Below are positions 38,458 to 48,241 of a stretch of 49,224 nucleotides of DNA, piece after piece; the stretch's first letter is position 1, and each line of letters begins with the position of its first letter. The position numbers were made by a program, and so were the translations under genes. The stretch comes from an uncultured Agathobacter sp. (lineage in GTDB: Bacteria > Bacillota > Clostridia > Lachnospirales > Lachnospiraceae), in the NCBI GenBank assembly GCA_945910395.1, contig CAMDYX010000017.1, positions 1-49,224 of the forward strand, read 5' to 3'. The notes under the pieces were generated by a model, which saw only the letters and a list, made by a program, of their open reading frames with translations, was not told the DNA's origin and searched no databases.

Positions 38458-38500
38458 TGAGATATCTTTATATTAACATTCAAGATAAGGGATAAAAGAT

Positions 38501-41500
38501 ATGCAGGAGATAAATTTCAATTTACCGATTCCAATGGCCGTTTTTAAATGTGCAGCCGATTGGGAGGTTGTGGAAGTAAACGACAAATTGTGTGAATTGT
38601 GCGGACAGGACCGGAGCAGGCTGCTGCAGAGAGACGGCTTCGAAGGGGTGATCTATGAGCGTGATCTGGCAATCTTTGAGGAGATGCTAGAAAGCGTCGC
38701 AAGGGGTAAGTCTGCAGAAAACTGCGATATACGAATTGTGGAAAAGGACGGCATTCAGCGATGGGCCCGCGTAGAATGCAGTTTTTTGTATAGAAAGGAA
38801 ATTGCACCCTATATATCCTGTGCATTTATCGATATTCAGGAACAAAAAGAAGCAGAACAAAAGCTTCGACTGATCAACGAACAGTATCAGATGTTAGGCG
38901 AAATTACAAAAGAGATTCCCTTTGAAATGGATATTTTAAGCTGGAAGGTCCTTGTTGCGAAGCGTTTTTTTGAAATGAGGGGAGATGCGGATGCGGCAGA
39001 TCGGTACTGTTCTTTTTCGGATATTTTAAAGTGTGTTCATCCTGAGGATCAGGATGCGGTGATCAAAGCAGTAAAAGGTGCGACGGTTTATGAGAAAGCC
39101 GGGACAGTAGAGTATCGGATCAATATGTCTGTGGACAAAGATGACTATTATGTGTGGTTTCGAACCTACTACCGCAGCATTACCGATGATGACGGAAGTG
39201 TGATCCGGCTTATCGGTCGTAGCTATAATGTGGATAAGGCGAAGGTGATTTATGATGAGGCCAAGAGAGATCCCCTGACCAAGCTATTTAATAAGGTAGA
39301 AACTCAGAAAGCAATTGTCCGTGCCATCGAAGAGTATCCGGATGATCTGCATGCGATGTTCGTCATTGATGTGGATGATTTTAAGGAAATCAATGATACC
39401 TTTGGACATACTTATGGGGATACGGTAATCATTGATATTGCCAATACAATAAAGGAAAATTTCCGGAGTGAGGATATTGTCGGACGTGTGGGCGGAGACG
39501 AATTTGTGGTATTTATGAAGGATGTCCCCCGGGAGAAGGTTATTGAAAAAGCGAAGAAGCTTTGTCAAGCTCTGGAAAAATCCTATAGAGGGGATGCTAT
39601 TTCAAAACAGATTTCCGTCAGCATGGGAATTGCTTTTTACGGAAAAGACGGAAGGAACTATCAGACCTTATTTGAAAACGCGGATCGTGCCATGTATCGT
39701 GCAAAGCAGGGCGGAAAGAGCGGGTTTGAGGTGGCAAAGGAGGAGGATGCCGGACCGATAAAGAAGAAAGAACGGTCTGTAGAAAACCGAGTTGATTTGA
39801 GCATGCAGGATAAGGAGTTCCTTACGTTTGCAACAGGTCTCATGACTCATGCAAGAAATATTGATGGTTCCCTCAATATGCTACTTAAGAGAATATCCGA
39901 CCGGTTCAATCTGGATCTTGTTGCGATCTTTGAGATAGATCCCAGTGGAAAAAATCTTGTCCTATCCAATTATTATAGTGAAAAATACAGCTTTTACGAA
40001 AAATCCTTATTCCCGAAGACCAGCAAGCAGCTGGAGGGGACTCCTGTGGGAGAAATGGTTGAAATACGAAGGGCATCGAGATGGATGTATCAGAACGGAA
40101 TTAAGGAATGGAAGAACGCAAGCGAGCTGGATAATGTGGATTGTGCGATTTTAGCAGGAAAGTTTGAGCATATCGGTGTGACAAGCGGATACATTTACTA
40201 TGTATCCATGGATAAAACAAGGGAGTGGGCGCCCAATGAAGTGGCTCTTTTAAGTGAACTTACAAGAGCGATTGCAGTATTTGTTTCTCTGCGAATCCGT
40301 ATGGACGAGAGCAAAAAGGAGATTCGGAAAATCCAGAGAAAAGACCAGCTTACCGGATTGTACAATTTCGATACTTTTCAAAGTAAAGTAAAAGAAATTA
40401 TGAATCATCCGAAGCCGGACAAGGTGTATGCTTTAGAGTATCTGGATATTAATAATTTTGGATATGTAAACGACAACTATGGCTATCAGGTCGGAGATTA
40501 TGCCTTAAAAATGTTTGCGGAGCTTACCAAGAGTCAGCCGTACTATGTTGCAGGCAGCCATTTGTATTCGGACTTTTTTGTAATCTTATTTGCTGCGGAT
40601 ACGAAGGAAGCATTAACGAAAAGTCTGAACGAGCAGCATAAAAAATTTGCCCGGCTGCAGAGCCAGCAGTATCCAAGCAGCAGTATGAGCATCTGCTCAG
40701 GTGTCTATATATTTGAAGATAAATATACAGACGTGGAAATGGCATTTGAAAATGCAAATTTAGCCTGGAAAATGGCAAAACACAGCAGGTCCAAGGAAAT
40801 TGTATTTTTTACGGATGAGCTGCGCAATGAGAAAAAGGCAGAGCAGGCCATCATAGGAGAGTTTTATGATGCATTATCCCGAAACGATTTCCAGATGTAT
40901 CTGCAACCGAAGTTCATGCTGCGGGATGGAAGGATATATGGGGCAGAAGCTCTTGCAAGATGGAAAAAGCCAAATGGAGGGGTACTTCCTCCGGGAATGT
41001 TCTTAGAACCCCTTGAAAAGATCGGATATGTAACGGAGCTGGATTTTTACATTTTTGAGGAATTGTTAAAGACCATGCAAAGCTGGATCGAGGAAGGAAT
41101 AGAACCCCTGGTGGTATCCACGAATTTTTCGGGAAGGCATTTTGAGCAGGATGGTCAGGATTTTGTTGACCGGATTCAAATGCTTCTTGAAAAATATATT
41201 GTTCCGGCGAAGTATATCGAAATTGAGATTACCGAAGGCGTTTTTATTAAGAACAAGGAAGTGCTGAATTACTGTCTGGATAAACTGCGGGAGACGGGAT
41301 TTTCCATTGCAATTGATGATTTCGGAACCGGTTATTCTTCCCTTTCCGTTCTTACGGATATTCCGGTAGATGTAGTAAAAATGGATAAGAGCTTTATCGA
41401 CAAAGCGGATTCCAAGAAGCAGAGGGAGCTGATTACAGAAATTGGAAAGCTTATCCAGATTGCCGGAAAGGATGTCATCTTTGAAGGAATAGAAACGGCA

Positions 41501-41614
41501 GAACAGAGAGATTTTCTGTCCACCAGCGGATTTTCCCATGGACAGGGATATCTGTGCAATAAACCACTTCCGGCAGATGAGTTTAAAAAAATTTATTTGA
41601 AGGACCAGCAGTAA
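38501..41614 (+). CDS. PAS-PAS-GGDEF-GAF-GGDEF(degenerate)-EAL signalling protein
   Basis: This 1037-aa cytoplasmic c-di-GMP protein has several domains. Two PAS-like domains (about 5-120 and 125-250) come first. The first GGDEF domain (about 255-415) has VIDVDDFKEINDTFGHTYGD and an intact GGDEF at 331-335. A GAF-like domain (about 430-605) follows. A second GGDEF-like domain (about 615-775) lacks the motif (YSDFF in its place). The EAL domain (about 785-1037) has GAEALARW (EAL at 816-818), EITEG, and DDFGTGYSSL (939-948). Both synthesis and breakdown of c-di-GMP look possible, while the second GGDEF is probably only regulatory. AAGGGA precedes the ATG. It is a single-gene transcript ended by a hairpin overlapping its stop codon. 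Confidence 0.92.
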   Translation: MQEINFNLPIPMAVFKCAADWEVVEVNDKLCELCGQDRSRLLQRDGFEGVIYERDLAIFEEMLESVARGKSAENCDIRIVEKDGIQRWARVECSFLYRKEIAPYISCAFIDIQEQKEAEQKLRLINEQYQMLGEITKEIPFEMDILSWKVLVAKRFFEMRGDADAADRYCSFSDILKCVHPEDQDAVIKAVKGATVYEKAGTVEYRINMSVDKDDYYVWFRTYYRSITDDDGSVIRLIGRSYNVDKAKVIYDEAKRDPLTKLFNKVETQKAIVRAIEEYPDDLHAMFVIDVDDFKEINDTFGHTYGDTVIIDIANTIKENFRSEDIVGRVGGDEFVVFMKDVPREKVIEKAKKLCQALEKSYRGDAISKQISVSMGIAFYGKDGRNYQTLFENADRAMYRAKQGGKSGFEVAKEEDAGPIKKKERSVENRVDLSMQDKEFLTFATGLMTHARNIDGSLNMLLKRISDRFNLDLVAIFEIDPSGKNLVLSNYYSEKYSFYEKSLFPKTSKQLEGTPVGEMVEIRRASRWMYQNGIKEWKNASELDNVDCAILAGKFEHIGVTSGYIYYVSMDKTREWAPNEVALLSELTRAIAVFVSLRIRMDESKKEIRKIQRKDQLTGLYNFDTFQSKVKEIMNHPKPDKVYALEYLDINNFGYVNDNYGYQVGDYALKMFAELTKSQPYYVAGSHLYSDFFVILFAADTKEALTKSLNEQHKKFARLQSQQYPSSSMSICSGVYIFEDKYTDVEMAFENANLAWKMAKHSRSKEIVFFTDELRNEKKAEQAIIGEFYDALSRNDFQMYLQPKFMLRDGRIYGAEALARWKKPNGGVLPPGMFLEPLEKIGYVTELDFYIFEELLKTMQSWIEEGIEPLVVSTNFSGRHFEQDGQDFVDRIQMLLEKYIVPAKYIEIEITEGVFIKNKEVLNYCLDKLRETGFSIAIDDFGTGYSSLSVLTDIPVDVVKMDKSFIDKADSKKQRELITEIGKLIQIAGKDVIFEGIETAEQRDFLSTSGFSHGQGYLCNKPLPADEFKKIYLKDQQ

Positions 41615-41640
41615 TAGCTGCTGGTCTTTCTTTGTTTTTA
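41600..41640 (+). terminator. Rho-independent terminator of the GGDEF-EAL gene
   Basis: GACCAGCAG (41603-41611) pairs with CTGCTGGTC (41618-41626), followed by TTTCTTTGTTTTT. The stop codon lies in the loop. Confidence 0.88.
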
Positions 41641-41671
41641 ATTTAAAACAGAATAAAGGTGTTTAATCGAC

Positions 41672-41700
41672 TTTACACTCTTCAAAAAAAATGGTAAAAT
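41672..41700 (+). promoter_or_regulatory. Promoter of nifJ
   Basis: TTTACA (41672-41677), a 17-bp spacer and TAAAAT (41695-41700). The leader is about 55 nt and ends in AAAGGAGGAAACAAA before the ATG, a very strong ribosome site. Confidence 0.65.
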
Positions 41701-41760
41701 TGTATCCAAATACTGAGTGTGTATGGGACACATTCGTAGAGAACAAAAGGAGGAAACAAA

Positions 41761-44700
41761 ATGCCTAGAGCAAAACAATCAATGGATGGAAATACCGCAG
41801 CCGCTCATGTAGCATATGCTTACACAGAAGTTGCAGGAATTTATCCGATCACACCTTCTTCTCCAATGGCTGACTCTGTTGATCAGTGGTCTGCAGCAGG
41901 ACAGAAGAACATTTTCGGAAGCACCGTAAAGGTAGTTGAGATGGAGTCTGAGGCTGGTGCAGCTGGTACAGTTCACGGATCACTTGCAGCCGGAGCACTT
42001 ACCACAACCTTTACCGCTTCACAGGGACTTCTTCTTATGATCCCTAATATGTACAAGATCGCAGGTGAGAACCTTCCTTGCGTATTTGATGTATCTGCAC
42101 GTACCGTATCTTCACATGCACTGAATATTTTCGGTGATCACAGTGACGTATATGCTTGTCGTCAGACTGGTTTCGCAATGCTTTGCGAGACGAACCCACA
42201 GGAAGTTATGGATCTTTCTCCGGTAGCACATCTTGCTGCATTAGAGGGAAGAGTACCTTTTATTAACTTCTTCGATGGATTCCGTACCTCCCATGAGATT
42301 CAGAAGATCGAGAAGTGGGATTATGAAGATTTAAAGGAAATGTGTCCAATGGATGCTGTTGAAGCATTCCGTGCACATGCTCTTAACCCGGAGCATCCTG
42401 CATCACGTGGATCTCACGAGAACGGAGACGTTTTCTTCCAGCATAGAGAGGCTTGTAACAGCTTCTATGATAACCTTCCTGCAGTAGTAGAGAAGTACAT
42501 GAAGAAAGTAAACGAGAAGTTAGGAACAAACTACGACTTATTCAACTACTACGGAGCTCCTGATGCTGACCGTGTCATCATCGCTATGGGTTCTATCAAT
42601 GACGTAGCTGAAGAAGTTATCGATTACTTAACCGCTAAGGGTGAGAAGGTCGGACTTGTTAAGGTTCGTTTATATCGTCCATGGTCTTCAGAAGCTCTTC
42701 TTAAGGTGATTCCAAAGACTGCAAAGAAGATTGCGGTATTAGACCGTACAAAAGAGCCGGGATCTCTCGGTGAGCCATTATACTTAGACGTAGCTACCAC
42801 ACTTCGTGAAGCCGGAATGAACGATGTTGTTCTTATTGGCGGACGTTACGGATTAGGTTCTAAGGATACTCCTCCTTCATCTGTATTTGCTGTATATACA
42901 GAGCTTGCAAAGGATGAGCCAAAGCACAGATTTACTCTTGGTATCGTGGATGACGTTACCAATTTAAGCTTACCGGAAGTAAAACCTGCTCCAATTACTT
43001 CTGCTCCGGGAACCAAGGAGTGCAAGTTCTGGGGACTTGGTGGAGATGGTACTGTAGGTGCAAACAAGAACTCTACAAAGATTATCGGTGACCACACAGA
43101 CAAGTACATTCAGGCATATTTCCAGTATGACTCTAAGAAGACCGGTGGTATTACCATTTCCCACTTACGTTTTGGTGACAACCCGATCAAGAGTCCTTAC
43201 TATATCAACCAGGCTGACTTCGTTGCATGCCACAATCCTGCATATGTAACCCAGGGTATGAAGATGGTTCAGGATGTTAAGCCGGGCGGAGTATTCATGA
43301 TCAACTGCCAGTGGTCTGATGAAGAACTGGCTCATCACTTAAATGCAGATGCTAAGAAGTATATCGCTGATAACAATATTCAGCTTTACACTATCAACGC
43401 AATTGACAAGGCTATCGAGATTGGAATGGGCAAGAGAACCAACACCATTTTACAGTCAGCATTCTTCAAGCTTGCAGATGTAATGCCAATCGCTGAGGCT
43501 GTTGATTACATGAAGCAGGCTGCTAAGAAGTCTTACTCTAAGAAGGGTGATGCAGTAGTAGAGATGAACTACAAGGCTATTGATGCCGGTGTAGATGCTA
43601 TACATAAGGTTGAGGTACCTGCATCCTGGTCTAATCCGGAGGCAGATGCTCCTAAGGCAGAAAAGACCGGTCGTCCGGAAGTTGTTAAGCTTGTTAACGA
43701 GCTTCTTGAGCCAATCTCTAAGATGGATGGAGATTCTCTTCCTGTATCCGCATTTAAGGATATTGCAGACGGTCAGTTCGTAACAGGTGCTTCTGCATAC
43801 GAGAAGCGCGGTACTGCTGTAACCGTACCTGAGTGGGATGCCCAGAAGTGTATCCAGTGTAACCAGTGTGCATTTGTATGTTCACATGCTACCATTCGTC
43901 CATTCTTACTTTCTGATGACGAAGTTAAGGCAGCTCCGGACAATATGAAGGTTGCTGATATGAAGCCAAAGGCTGGCGCTTACAAGTACACCATGAGCGT
44001 ATCTCCACTTGATTGTATGGGATGCGGCGAGTGTATTACTGTTTGTCCGGTTGGCGCTATCGCAATGGTTCCACAGGAGTCACAGGCAGCAGAGCAGCCA
44101 GTATTTGATTACTTAGTTGCTAATGTTTCTAAGAAGACTGATGCAGGAATGAATGATCTTACTCCTAAGGGATCACAGTTCAACCAGCCACTCCTTGAGT
44201 TCTCAGGATCATGTGCAGGTTGTGCAGAGACCTCTTATGCAAGACTTATTACCCAGCTCTTTGGTGAGCAGATGTATATCTCAAATGCAACAGGATGTTC
44301 TTCTATCTGGGGTAACCCGGCTGCTACATCACCATATACTGTAAATATCAACTCCAAGAAGGGACCGGCTTGGTCTAACTCCTTGTTCGAGGATAATGCA
44401 GAGCATGGTCTTGGTATGCAGGTTGGACAGAAGTACTTACGTGAACGTGCAATCGAGGCTGCAACAGCCTGCGCTACAAGCGACAAGGCATCTGCAGAAC
44501 TCAAGGCAGCGTTTGATGAGTTCATGGCTACCAAGGATAACACAAAGGCTAACGTAGCTCCTACTGCAGCACTTATTGCTGAGTTAGAGAAGGCTGCTGC
44601 AGCTGGATGCCCGGATGCTAAGGAAGCACTTGCTAAGAAGGATTACCTTGGCAAGAAGTCCGTATGGATCTTCGGTGGTGACGGATGGGCATACGATATC

Positions 44701-45324
44701 GGTTACGGCGGATTAGACCATGTACTTGCTTCCGGTGAGAATGTAAACGTCATGGTATTCGATACCGAGATGTACTCTAATACAGGCGGACAGGCTTCTA
44801 AGGCTTCCAATATCGGTGAAGTTTGTCAGTTCGCTGCTGCTGGTAAGGAAATTGGAAAGAAGTCACTTTCTGAAATCGCTATGCAGTACGGATATGTATA
44901 TGTTGCTCAGATTGCTCTTGGAGCAAATATGGCACAGGCAGTTAAGGTTATCGCTGAGGCAGAAGCTTACAACGGACCTTCACTGATTATCGGTTATGCT
45001 CCTTGCGAACTTCACGGTATCGCTAAGGGTGGTATGAACCACTGCCAGGATGAGATGAAGAAAGCAGTAGCTGCTGGTTACTGGAACCTCTTCTCATTCA
45101 ACCCAGCTCTTAAGGCTGAAGGAAAGAATCCATTCACACTTACCTCTAAGGCTGGTGATGGATCTTACCAGGATTTCCTGAATAATGAGGCTCGTTATAC
45201 TCGTCTGATCAAGCCATTCCCAGAGAGAGCAGAGAGACTCTTTGCTGAATCTGAGAAGGCTGCAAAAGAGCGTTACGAACATTTACAGAAGTTAGTAACT
45301 CTGTACGGAAACGACAATCAGTAA
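41761..45324 (+). CDS. nifJ: Pyruvate:ferredoxin (flavodoxin) oxidoreductase
   Basis: This 1187-aa single-chain enzyme oxidises pyruvate with CoA to acetyl-CoA and CO2, reducing ferredoxin. The N-terminal pyruvate-binding domain starts DGNTAAAHVAYAYTEVAGIY, TPSSPMADSVD. Two [4Fe-4S] ferredoxin motifs lie in an inserted domain (CIQCNQCAFVCS and CMGCGECITVCP). The C-terminal TPP domain has CAGCAETSYARL, the GDGWAYDIGYGGLDHVLASG TPP/Mg2+ motif and DTEMYSNTGGQASKA. Codon choice is notably biased (GCT, CTT, AAG), unlike many neighbours, as expected for a very highly expressed gene. Reduced ferredoxin from this enzyme is the natural input of the Rnf complex at 14602-20196. It is a monocistronic gene with its own promoter and terminator. 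Confidence 0.97.
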   Translation: MPRAKQSMDGNTAAAHVAYAYTEVAGIYPITPSSPMADSVDQWSAAGQKNIFGSTVKVVEMESEAGAAGTVHGSLAAGALTTTFTASQGLLLMIPNMYKIAGENLPCVFDVSARTVSSHALNIFGDHSDVYACRQTGFAMLCETNPQEVMDLSPVAHLAALEGRVPFINFFDGFRTSHEIQKIEKWDYEDLKEMCPMDAVEAFRAHALNPEHPASRGSHENGDVFFQHREACNSFYDNLPAVVEKYMKKVNEKLGTNYDLFNYYGAPDADRVIIAMGSINDVAEEVIDYLTAKGEKVGLVKVRLYRPWSSEALLKVIPKTAKKIAVLDRTKEPGSLGEPLYLDVATTLREAGMNDVVLIGGRYGLGSKDTPPSSVFAVYTELAKDEPKHRFTLGIVDDVTNLSLPEVKPAPITSAPGTKECKFWGLGGDGTVGANKNSTKIIGDHTDKYIQAYFQYDSKKTGGITISHLRFGDNPIKSPYYINQADFVACHNPAYVTQGMKMVQDVKPGGVFMINCQWSDEELAHHLNADAKKYIADNNIQLYTINAIDKAIEIGMGKRTNTILQSAFFKLADVMPIAEAVDYMKQAAKKSYSKKGDAVVEMNYKAIDAGVDAIHKVEVPASWSNPEADAPKAEKTGRPEVVKLVNELLEPISKMDGDSLPVSAFKDIADGQFVTGASAYEKRGTAVTVPEWDAQKCIQCNQCAFVCSHATIRPFLLSDDEVKAAPDNMKVADMKPKAGAYKYTMSVSPLDCMGCGECITVCPVGAIAMVPQESQAAEQPVFDYLVANVSKKTDAGMNDLTPKGSQFNQPLLEFSGSCAGCAETSYARLITQLFGEQMYISNATGCSSIWGNPAATSPYTVNINSKKGPAWSNSLFEDNAEHGLGMQVGQKYLRERAIEAATACATSDKASAELKAAFDEFMATKDNTKANVAPTAALIAELEKAAAAGCPDAKEALAKKDYLGKKSVWIFGGDGWAYDIGYGGLDHVLASGENVNVMVFDTEMYSNTGGQASKASNIGEVCQFAAAGKEIGKKSLSEIAMQYGYVYVAQIALGANMAQAVKVIAEAEAYNGPSLIIGYAPCELHGIAKGGMNHCQDEMKKAVAAGYWNLFSFNPALKAEGKNPFTLTSKAGDGSYQDFLNNEARYTRLIKPFPERAERLFAESEKAAKERYEHLQKLVTLYGNDNQ

Positions 45325-45344
45325 TTAGAGTTTATCTAAGACAT

Positions 45345-45383
45345 AAAACTCCGGTGCACTTTTGGTGCATCGGAGTTTTTTTT
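45345..45383 (+). terminator. Rho-independent terminator of nifJ
   Basis: AAAACTCCG and TGCAC pair with GTGCA and CGGAGTTTT around a short TTTTG loop, followed by a run of T. Confidence 0.93.
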
Positions 45384-45451
45384 GTTTACAAGAATAAGGA
45401 GGAATGATAAAATATAAAAGGATTATTAGGTACTAGTCGGAGGAGACCGTT

Positions 45452-46288
45452 ATGGAAAATCTGCTTGACCAGCTTCGGATGCAGATGTATCGACGAAAAA
45501 AGAGAAAAGATACATATCAGGCAGCAATGAACCGTAACAGGAAGGCTGAAGAGTTAAAACGAAAAGAAAAGGAAACAATAGTTGTGGAAAAGCAGGAAAA
45601 TGTGTTTGAAAATTTGATCGAGAAAGTAATTCCGACTGTTGAAAAGCCAGCAGTAGAAAAGACAACTGCAAAGGTAAGTGATGATACACTTTTAGCTCAA
45701 ATTGATGAGTTCCGGGTGAGAGCGCAGCAGCTTCAGCTGTTATTGGATAGAAAACAGGAAAAGGCAAAAGAACTACAGCAGATTGTTTCTGAAAGAGAAG
45801 ATAAGGCAGAAGAGCTTGAAAAAATCGTAAAAGAGCGTCAGGTTCGTGCAGATGGACTTACAGAGGCTGTCGAGAAGAAAATCGATTCCATGGTATATAA
45901 AGTAGATGCCAAATTGGATGAGGTAAAGACTACTGTAAATTCGAAGCTACAGGATGGTCAGGAGAAGGAAGAGACGCGGAATGCAGAAATCAAGGAAGCG
46001 TTAGATCAGGTTTCTGAGAAGGTTGACGGAATGAGCGCTGTGACAGAGCAGCTTGATACGGTGAAGGCGGATCTTTCTGAAAAGATACATACAGAAAGCG
46101 TGCAGAGCTATCGCAATATTTCAGAGCTTTTGAAGAATGTGGAAGGTCGGTTAAATAAGCTGGATGCTCTTGAAGCGGAGGTTCATAAGCTCCGTAAGAT
46201 AACCCGCGCAATTATCGTTTTCACAATTATTAATTTGGTGGGTGTGATTGTGTCCATTCTTGCCAATTTCGGATTATTCGTTTTTTAA
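45452..46288 (+). CDS. Coiled-coil protein with C-terminal membrane anchor
   Basis: This 278-aa protein has a basic N-terminus (MYRRKKRKDTYQAAMNRNRK), a long coiled coil (about 80-245) and a single hydrophobic helix at the very end (about 251-275, AIIVFTIINLVGVIVSILAN). It would be tail-anchored with the coil in the cytoplasm. Within the coil, a 14-15-residue unit is repeated about three times (DRKQEKAKELQQIVS, EREDKAEELEKIVK, ERQVRADGLTEAVE). GGAGGAGACCGTT lies before the ATG. I do not recognise a family. It has a terminator on each side, so it is its own transcript. Confidence 0.82.
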   Translation: MENLLDQLRMQMYRRKKRKDTYQAAMNRNRKAEELKRKEKETIVVEKQENVFENLIEKVIPTVEKPAVEKTTAKVSDDTLLAQIDEFRVRAQQLQLLLDRKQEKAKELQQIVSEREDKAEELEKIVKERQVRADGLTEAVEKKIDSMVYKVDAKLDEVKTTVNSKLQDGQEKEETRNAEIKEALDQVSEKVDGMSAVTEQLDTVKADLSEKIHTESVQSYRNISELLKNVEGRLNKLDALEAEVHKLRKITRAIIVFTIINLVGVIVSILANFGLFVF

Positions 46289-46301
46289 TAGGGAACAAAT
46301 G

Positions 46302-46340
46302 AATGCAATTCCACAACCGGAATTGCATTTCTTGCTTTTA
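46302..46340 (+). terminator. Rho-independent terminator after the coiled-coil gene
   Basis: AATGCAATTCC (46302-46312) pairs perfectly with GGAATTGCATT (46319-46329), followed by TCTTGCTTTT. Confidence 0.85.
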
Positions 46341-46365
46341 ATCATTCCAAAAAGAGGAGAGTTGT

Positions 46366-48012
46366 ATGGAAAAGAGACCAATATGGGTAGTGGGACATAA
46401 GAATCCGGATACCGATTCCATTTGTGCAGCTATTGCGTATGCAGATTATAAAAATCAATTGGGTGATGGAAAATATATTGCAAAACGTGCGGGTGAAGTG
46501 AACGCGGAAACTGCATTTGTGTTGCAGCATTTTGGCGTGGAAGCGCCGGCATATATTCATGATGTAGGAACACAGATTAAGGATATTGCCATTCGAAAAA
46601 CGGAAGGGGTCAATAGTCATATTTCCATGAAAAAAGCATGGGAAATGATGAAGATTCTGAATGTAGTTACACTTCCGGTAGTGAATGCAAAAAATCAGTT
46701 GGAGGGAATTATTGTAACCGGGGATATTGCAAAGTCCTATATGGATGAATATGACAATGCTATTCTTTCGGTGGCGAGAACCCAGTACAAGAATATTGTG
46801 GAGACTCTGGAGGGCCGTATCATCACAGGAAATGAGCATGGATATTTCGTGAAAGGAAAGGTGGTAATCGGAGTTGGAACCCCGGAAGTACTTCAGGAAA
46901 GTATCGAAAGTGATGATCTGGTTATCATTGGAGACCGGGAGGAGTCCCAGCTTCTTTCCATCGCAGAGAATTGCAGCTGTCTGGTGGTTACCAGCGGATT
47001 TGAAGTGAGTCAGAAGGTTATTGATGCGGCAAATCAAAGAGATGTCATCGTAATCAGCACCCCTTATGATACCTTTACCACCGCTCGTTTGATTAATCAG
47101 AGTATGCCTATCAAGCATTTTATGACGAAAGGCGATATCATTCATTTCCATCTGGACGATTATGTGGATGAAGTCCGGGATACAGTGGCAAAGATTCGCC
47201 ATCGCGATTTCCCAATTTTGGATGATAATCAAAATTATGTGGGGATGTTTTCTCGCAGACATTTGATGAGTACCCAGAAAAAACAGTTGATACTGGTAGA
47301 TCACAATGAAAAATCCCAGGCGGTAAGCAATATTGAAGAAGCGGAAATCTTAGAGATTATTGACCATCACAGAATCGGAAGTCTTGAGACCATTGCACCG
47401 GTATATTTCCGGAACCAGCCATTGGGTTGCACATCAACCATTATTTATCAGATGTATCAGGAGAAGGGGCTTACCATTTCAAAGCAGATTGCAGGTCTTT
47501 TGTGCTCTGCCATCATATCGGATACACTAATGTTCCGTTCTCCAACCTGCACGGAAATCGACAAGGAAGTGGCAATGAAGCTGGCGGAAATCGCAGAGAT
47601 TGATGTGACGGATTTTGCGCAAAAAATGTTTGAGGCGGGAAGTGATTTCGATAGCAAGACGGAAGAGGAAATATTAAATCAGGATTTTAAAATATTCCAT
47701 TCCGGCACAACAAACTTTGGCGTCGCCCAGGTAAGTGCAATGAATCGGTTAGCCCTTGACAAGGTGCAGGCAAGAATTACACCACAGCTTCCGAGAATGA
47801 TCGGAGACAAAAAAATTGATATGATGTTTGTTATGCTGACAGATATTCTTACGGAAACGACCAAATTGATCTATTGTGGGGATGGTGCTGAAAGCCTGGT
47901 TCGTGATGCATATAATATGGTAGACCCGGATGGTGTTATCCTAAAGGGCGTTGTGTCGCGAAAGAAGCAGCTGATTCCAACCCTGATGGCTGCACTTGTA
48001 GAAAAAGGATAA
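46366..48012 (+). CDS. Family II (manganese-dependent) inorganic pyrophosphatase with CBS and DRTGG domains
   Basis: This 548-aa enzyme hydrolyses pyrophosphate. The catalytic DHH domain is split: the first part has VVGHKNPDTDSICAAIAYAD (10-28), the second EIIDHHRIGSLETI (about 325-338). Between them lies a regulatory insert: CBS (about 70-125), DRTGG (about 130-245) and CBS (about 247-300). The C-terminal DHHA2 domain ends KGVVSRKKQLIPTLM. The length matches the nucleotide-regulated clostridial form, in which AMP/ADP inhibit and diadenosine polyphosphates activate. GAGGAGAG precedes the ATG. A full hairpin element follows immediately. Confidence 0.95.
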   Translation: MEKRPIWVVGHKNPDTDSICAAIAYADYKNQLGDGKYIAKRAGEVNAETAFVLQHFGVEAPAYIHDVGTQIKDIAIRKTEGVNSHISMKKAWEMMKILNVVTLPVVNAKNQLEGIIVTGDIAKSYMDEYDNAILSVARTQYKNIVETLEGRIITGNEHGYFVKGKVVIGVGTPEVLQESIESDDLVIIGDREESQLLSIAENCSCLVVTSGFEVSQKVIDAANQRDVIVISTPYDTFTTARLINQSMPIKHFMTKGDIIHFHLDDYVDEVRDTVAKIRHRDFPILDDNQNYVGMFSRRHLMSTQKKQLILVDHNEKSQAVSNIEEAEILEIIDHHRIGSLETIAPVYFRNQPLGCTSTIIYQMYQEKGLTISKQIAGLLCSAIISDTLMFRSPTCTEIDKEVAMKLAEIAEIDVTDFAQKMFEAGSDFDSKTEEEILNQDFKIFHSGTTNFGVAQVSAMNRLALDKVQARITPQLPRMIGDKKIDMMFVMLTDILTETTKLIYCGDGAESLVRDAYNMVDPDGVILKGVVSRKKQLIPTLMAALVEKG

Positions 48013-48016
48013 ATGA

Positions 48017-48202
48017 AAACTCACATTTCGGTATTGTGCTGCTGAGAATGTATTTGCATATTCAAATCAGAACCCACTCTCGTTTGTAAAAAGCGTAACG
48101 GTACTAAATTCGCAATGAATTGCTCATTAAGTGCCGACGCTTTTTAAACGTTCTGATTCGAATAGCAAAATTTATTCTCAGGAACACTTTCCGAAAAGGA
48201 AT
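48017..48202 (+). repeat. Dispersed hairpin element, full copy 3
   Basis: Left arm AAAACTCACATTTCGG...GAGAATGTATTTGCATATTC; right arm GAATAGCAAAATTTATTCTC...CCGAAAAGGA. The inner stem is AAAAAGCGT / ACGCTTTTT with GTACTAAA / ATTAAGTGC and GCAATGAATTGC at the tip. It lies between the pyrophosphatase gene and dapF, and its right end is about 40 bp from the dapF start, so it would be in the dapF leader if transcription comes from upstream. Confidence 0.9.
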
Positions 48203-48241
48203 ATAAATAAAAACATCGTGGAAAGAAAGGATGGACTTGAT

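Noticed and set aside
46342..47304. Minus-strand open frame of 320 codons opposite the pyrophosphatase gene
   Set aside because: Shadow of a well-recognised enzyme gene; the translation is Ile/His/Cys-rich and matches nothing familiar.
48131..48241. N-terminal extension of dapF
   Set aside because: The extra codons fall in the hairpin element, and the ATG at 48242 gives the standard N-terminus MKFTKMHGCGND.
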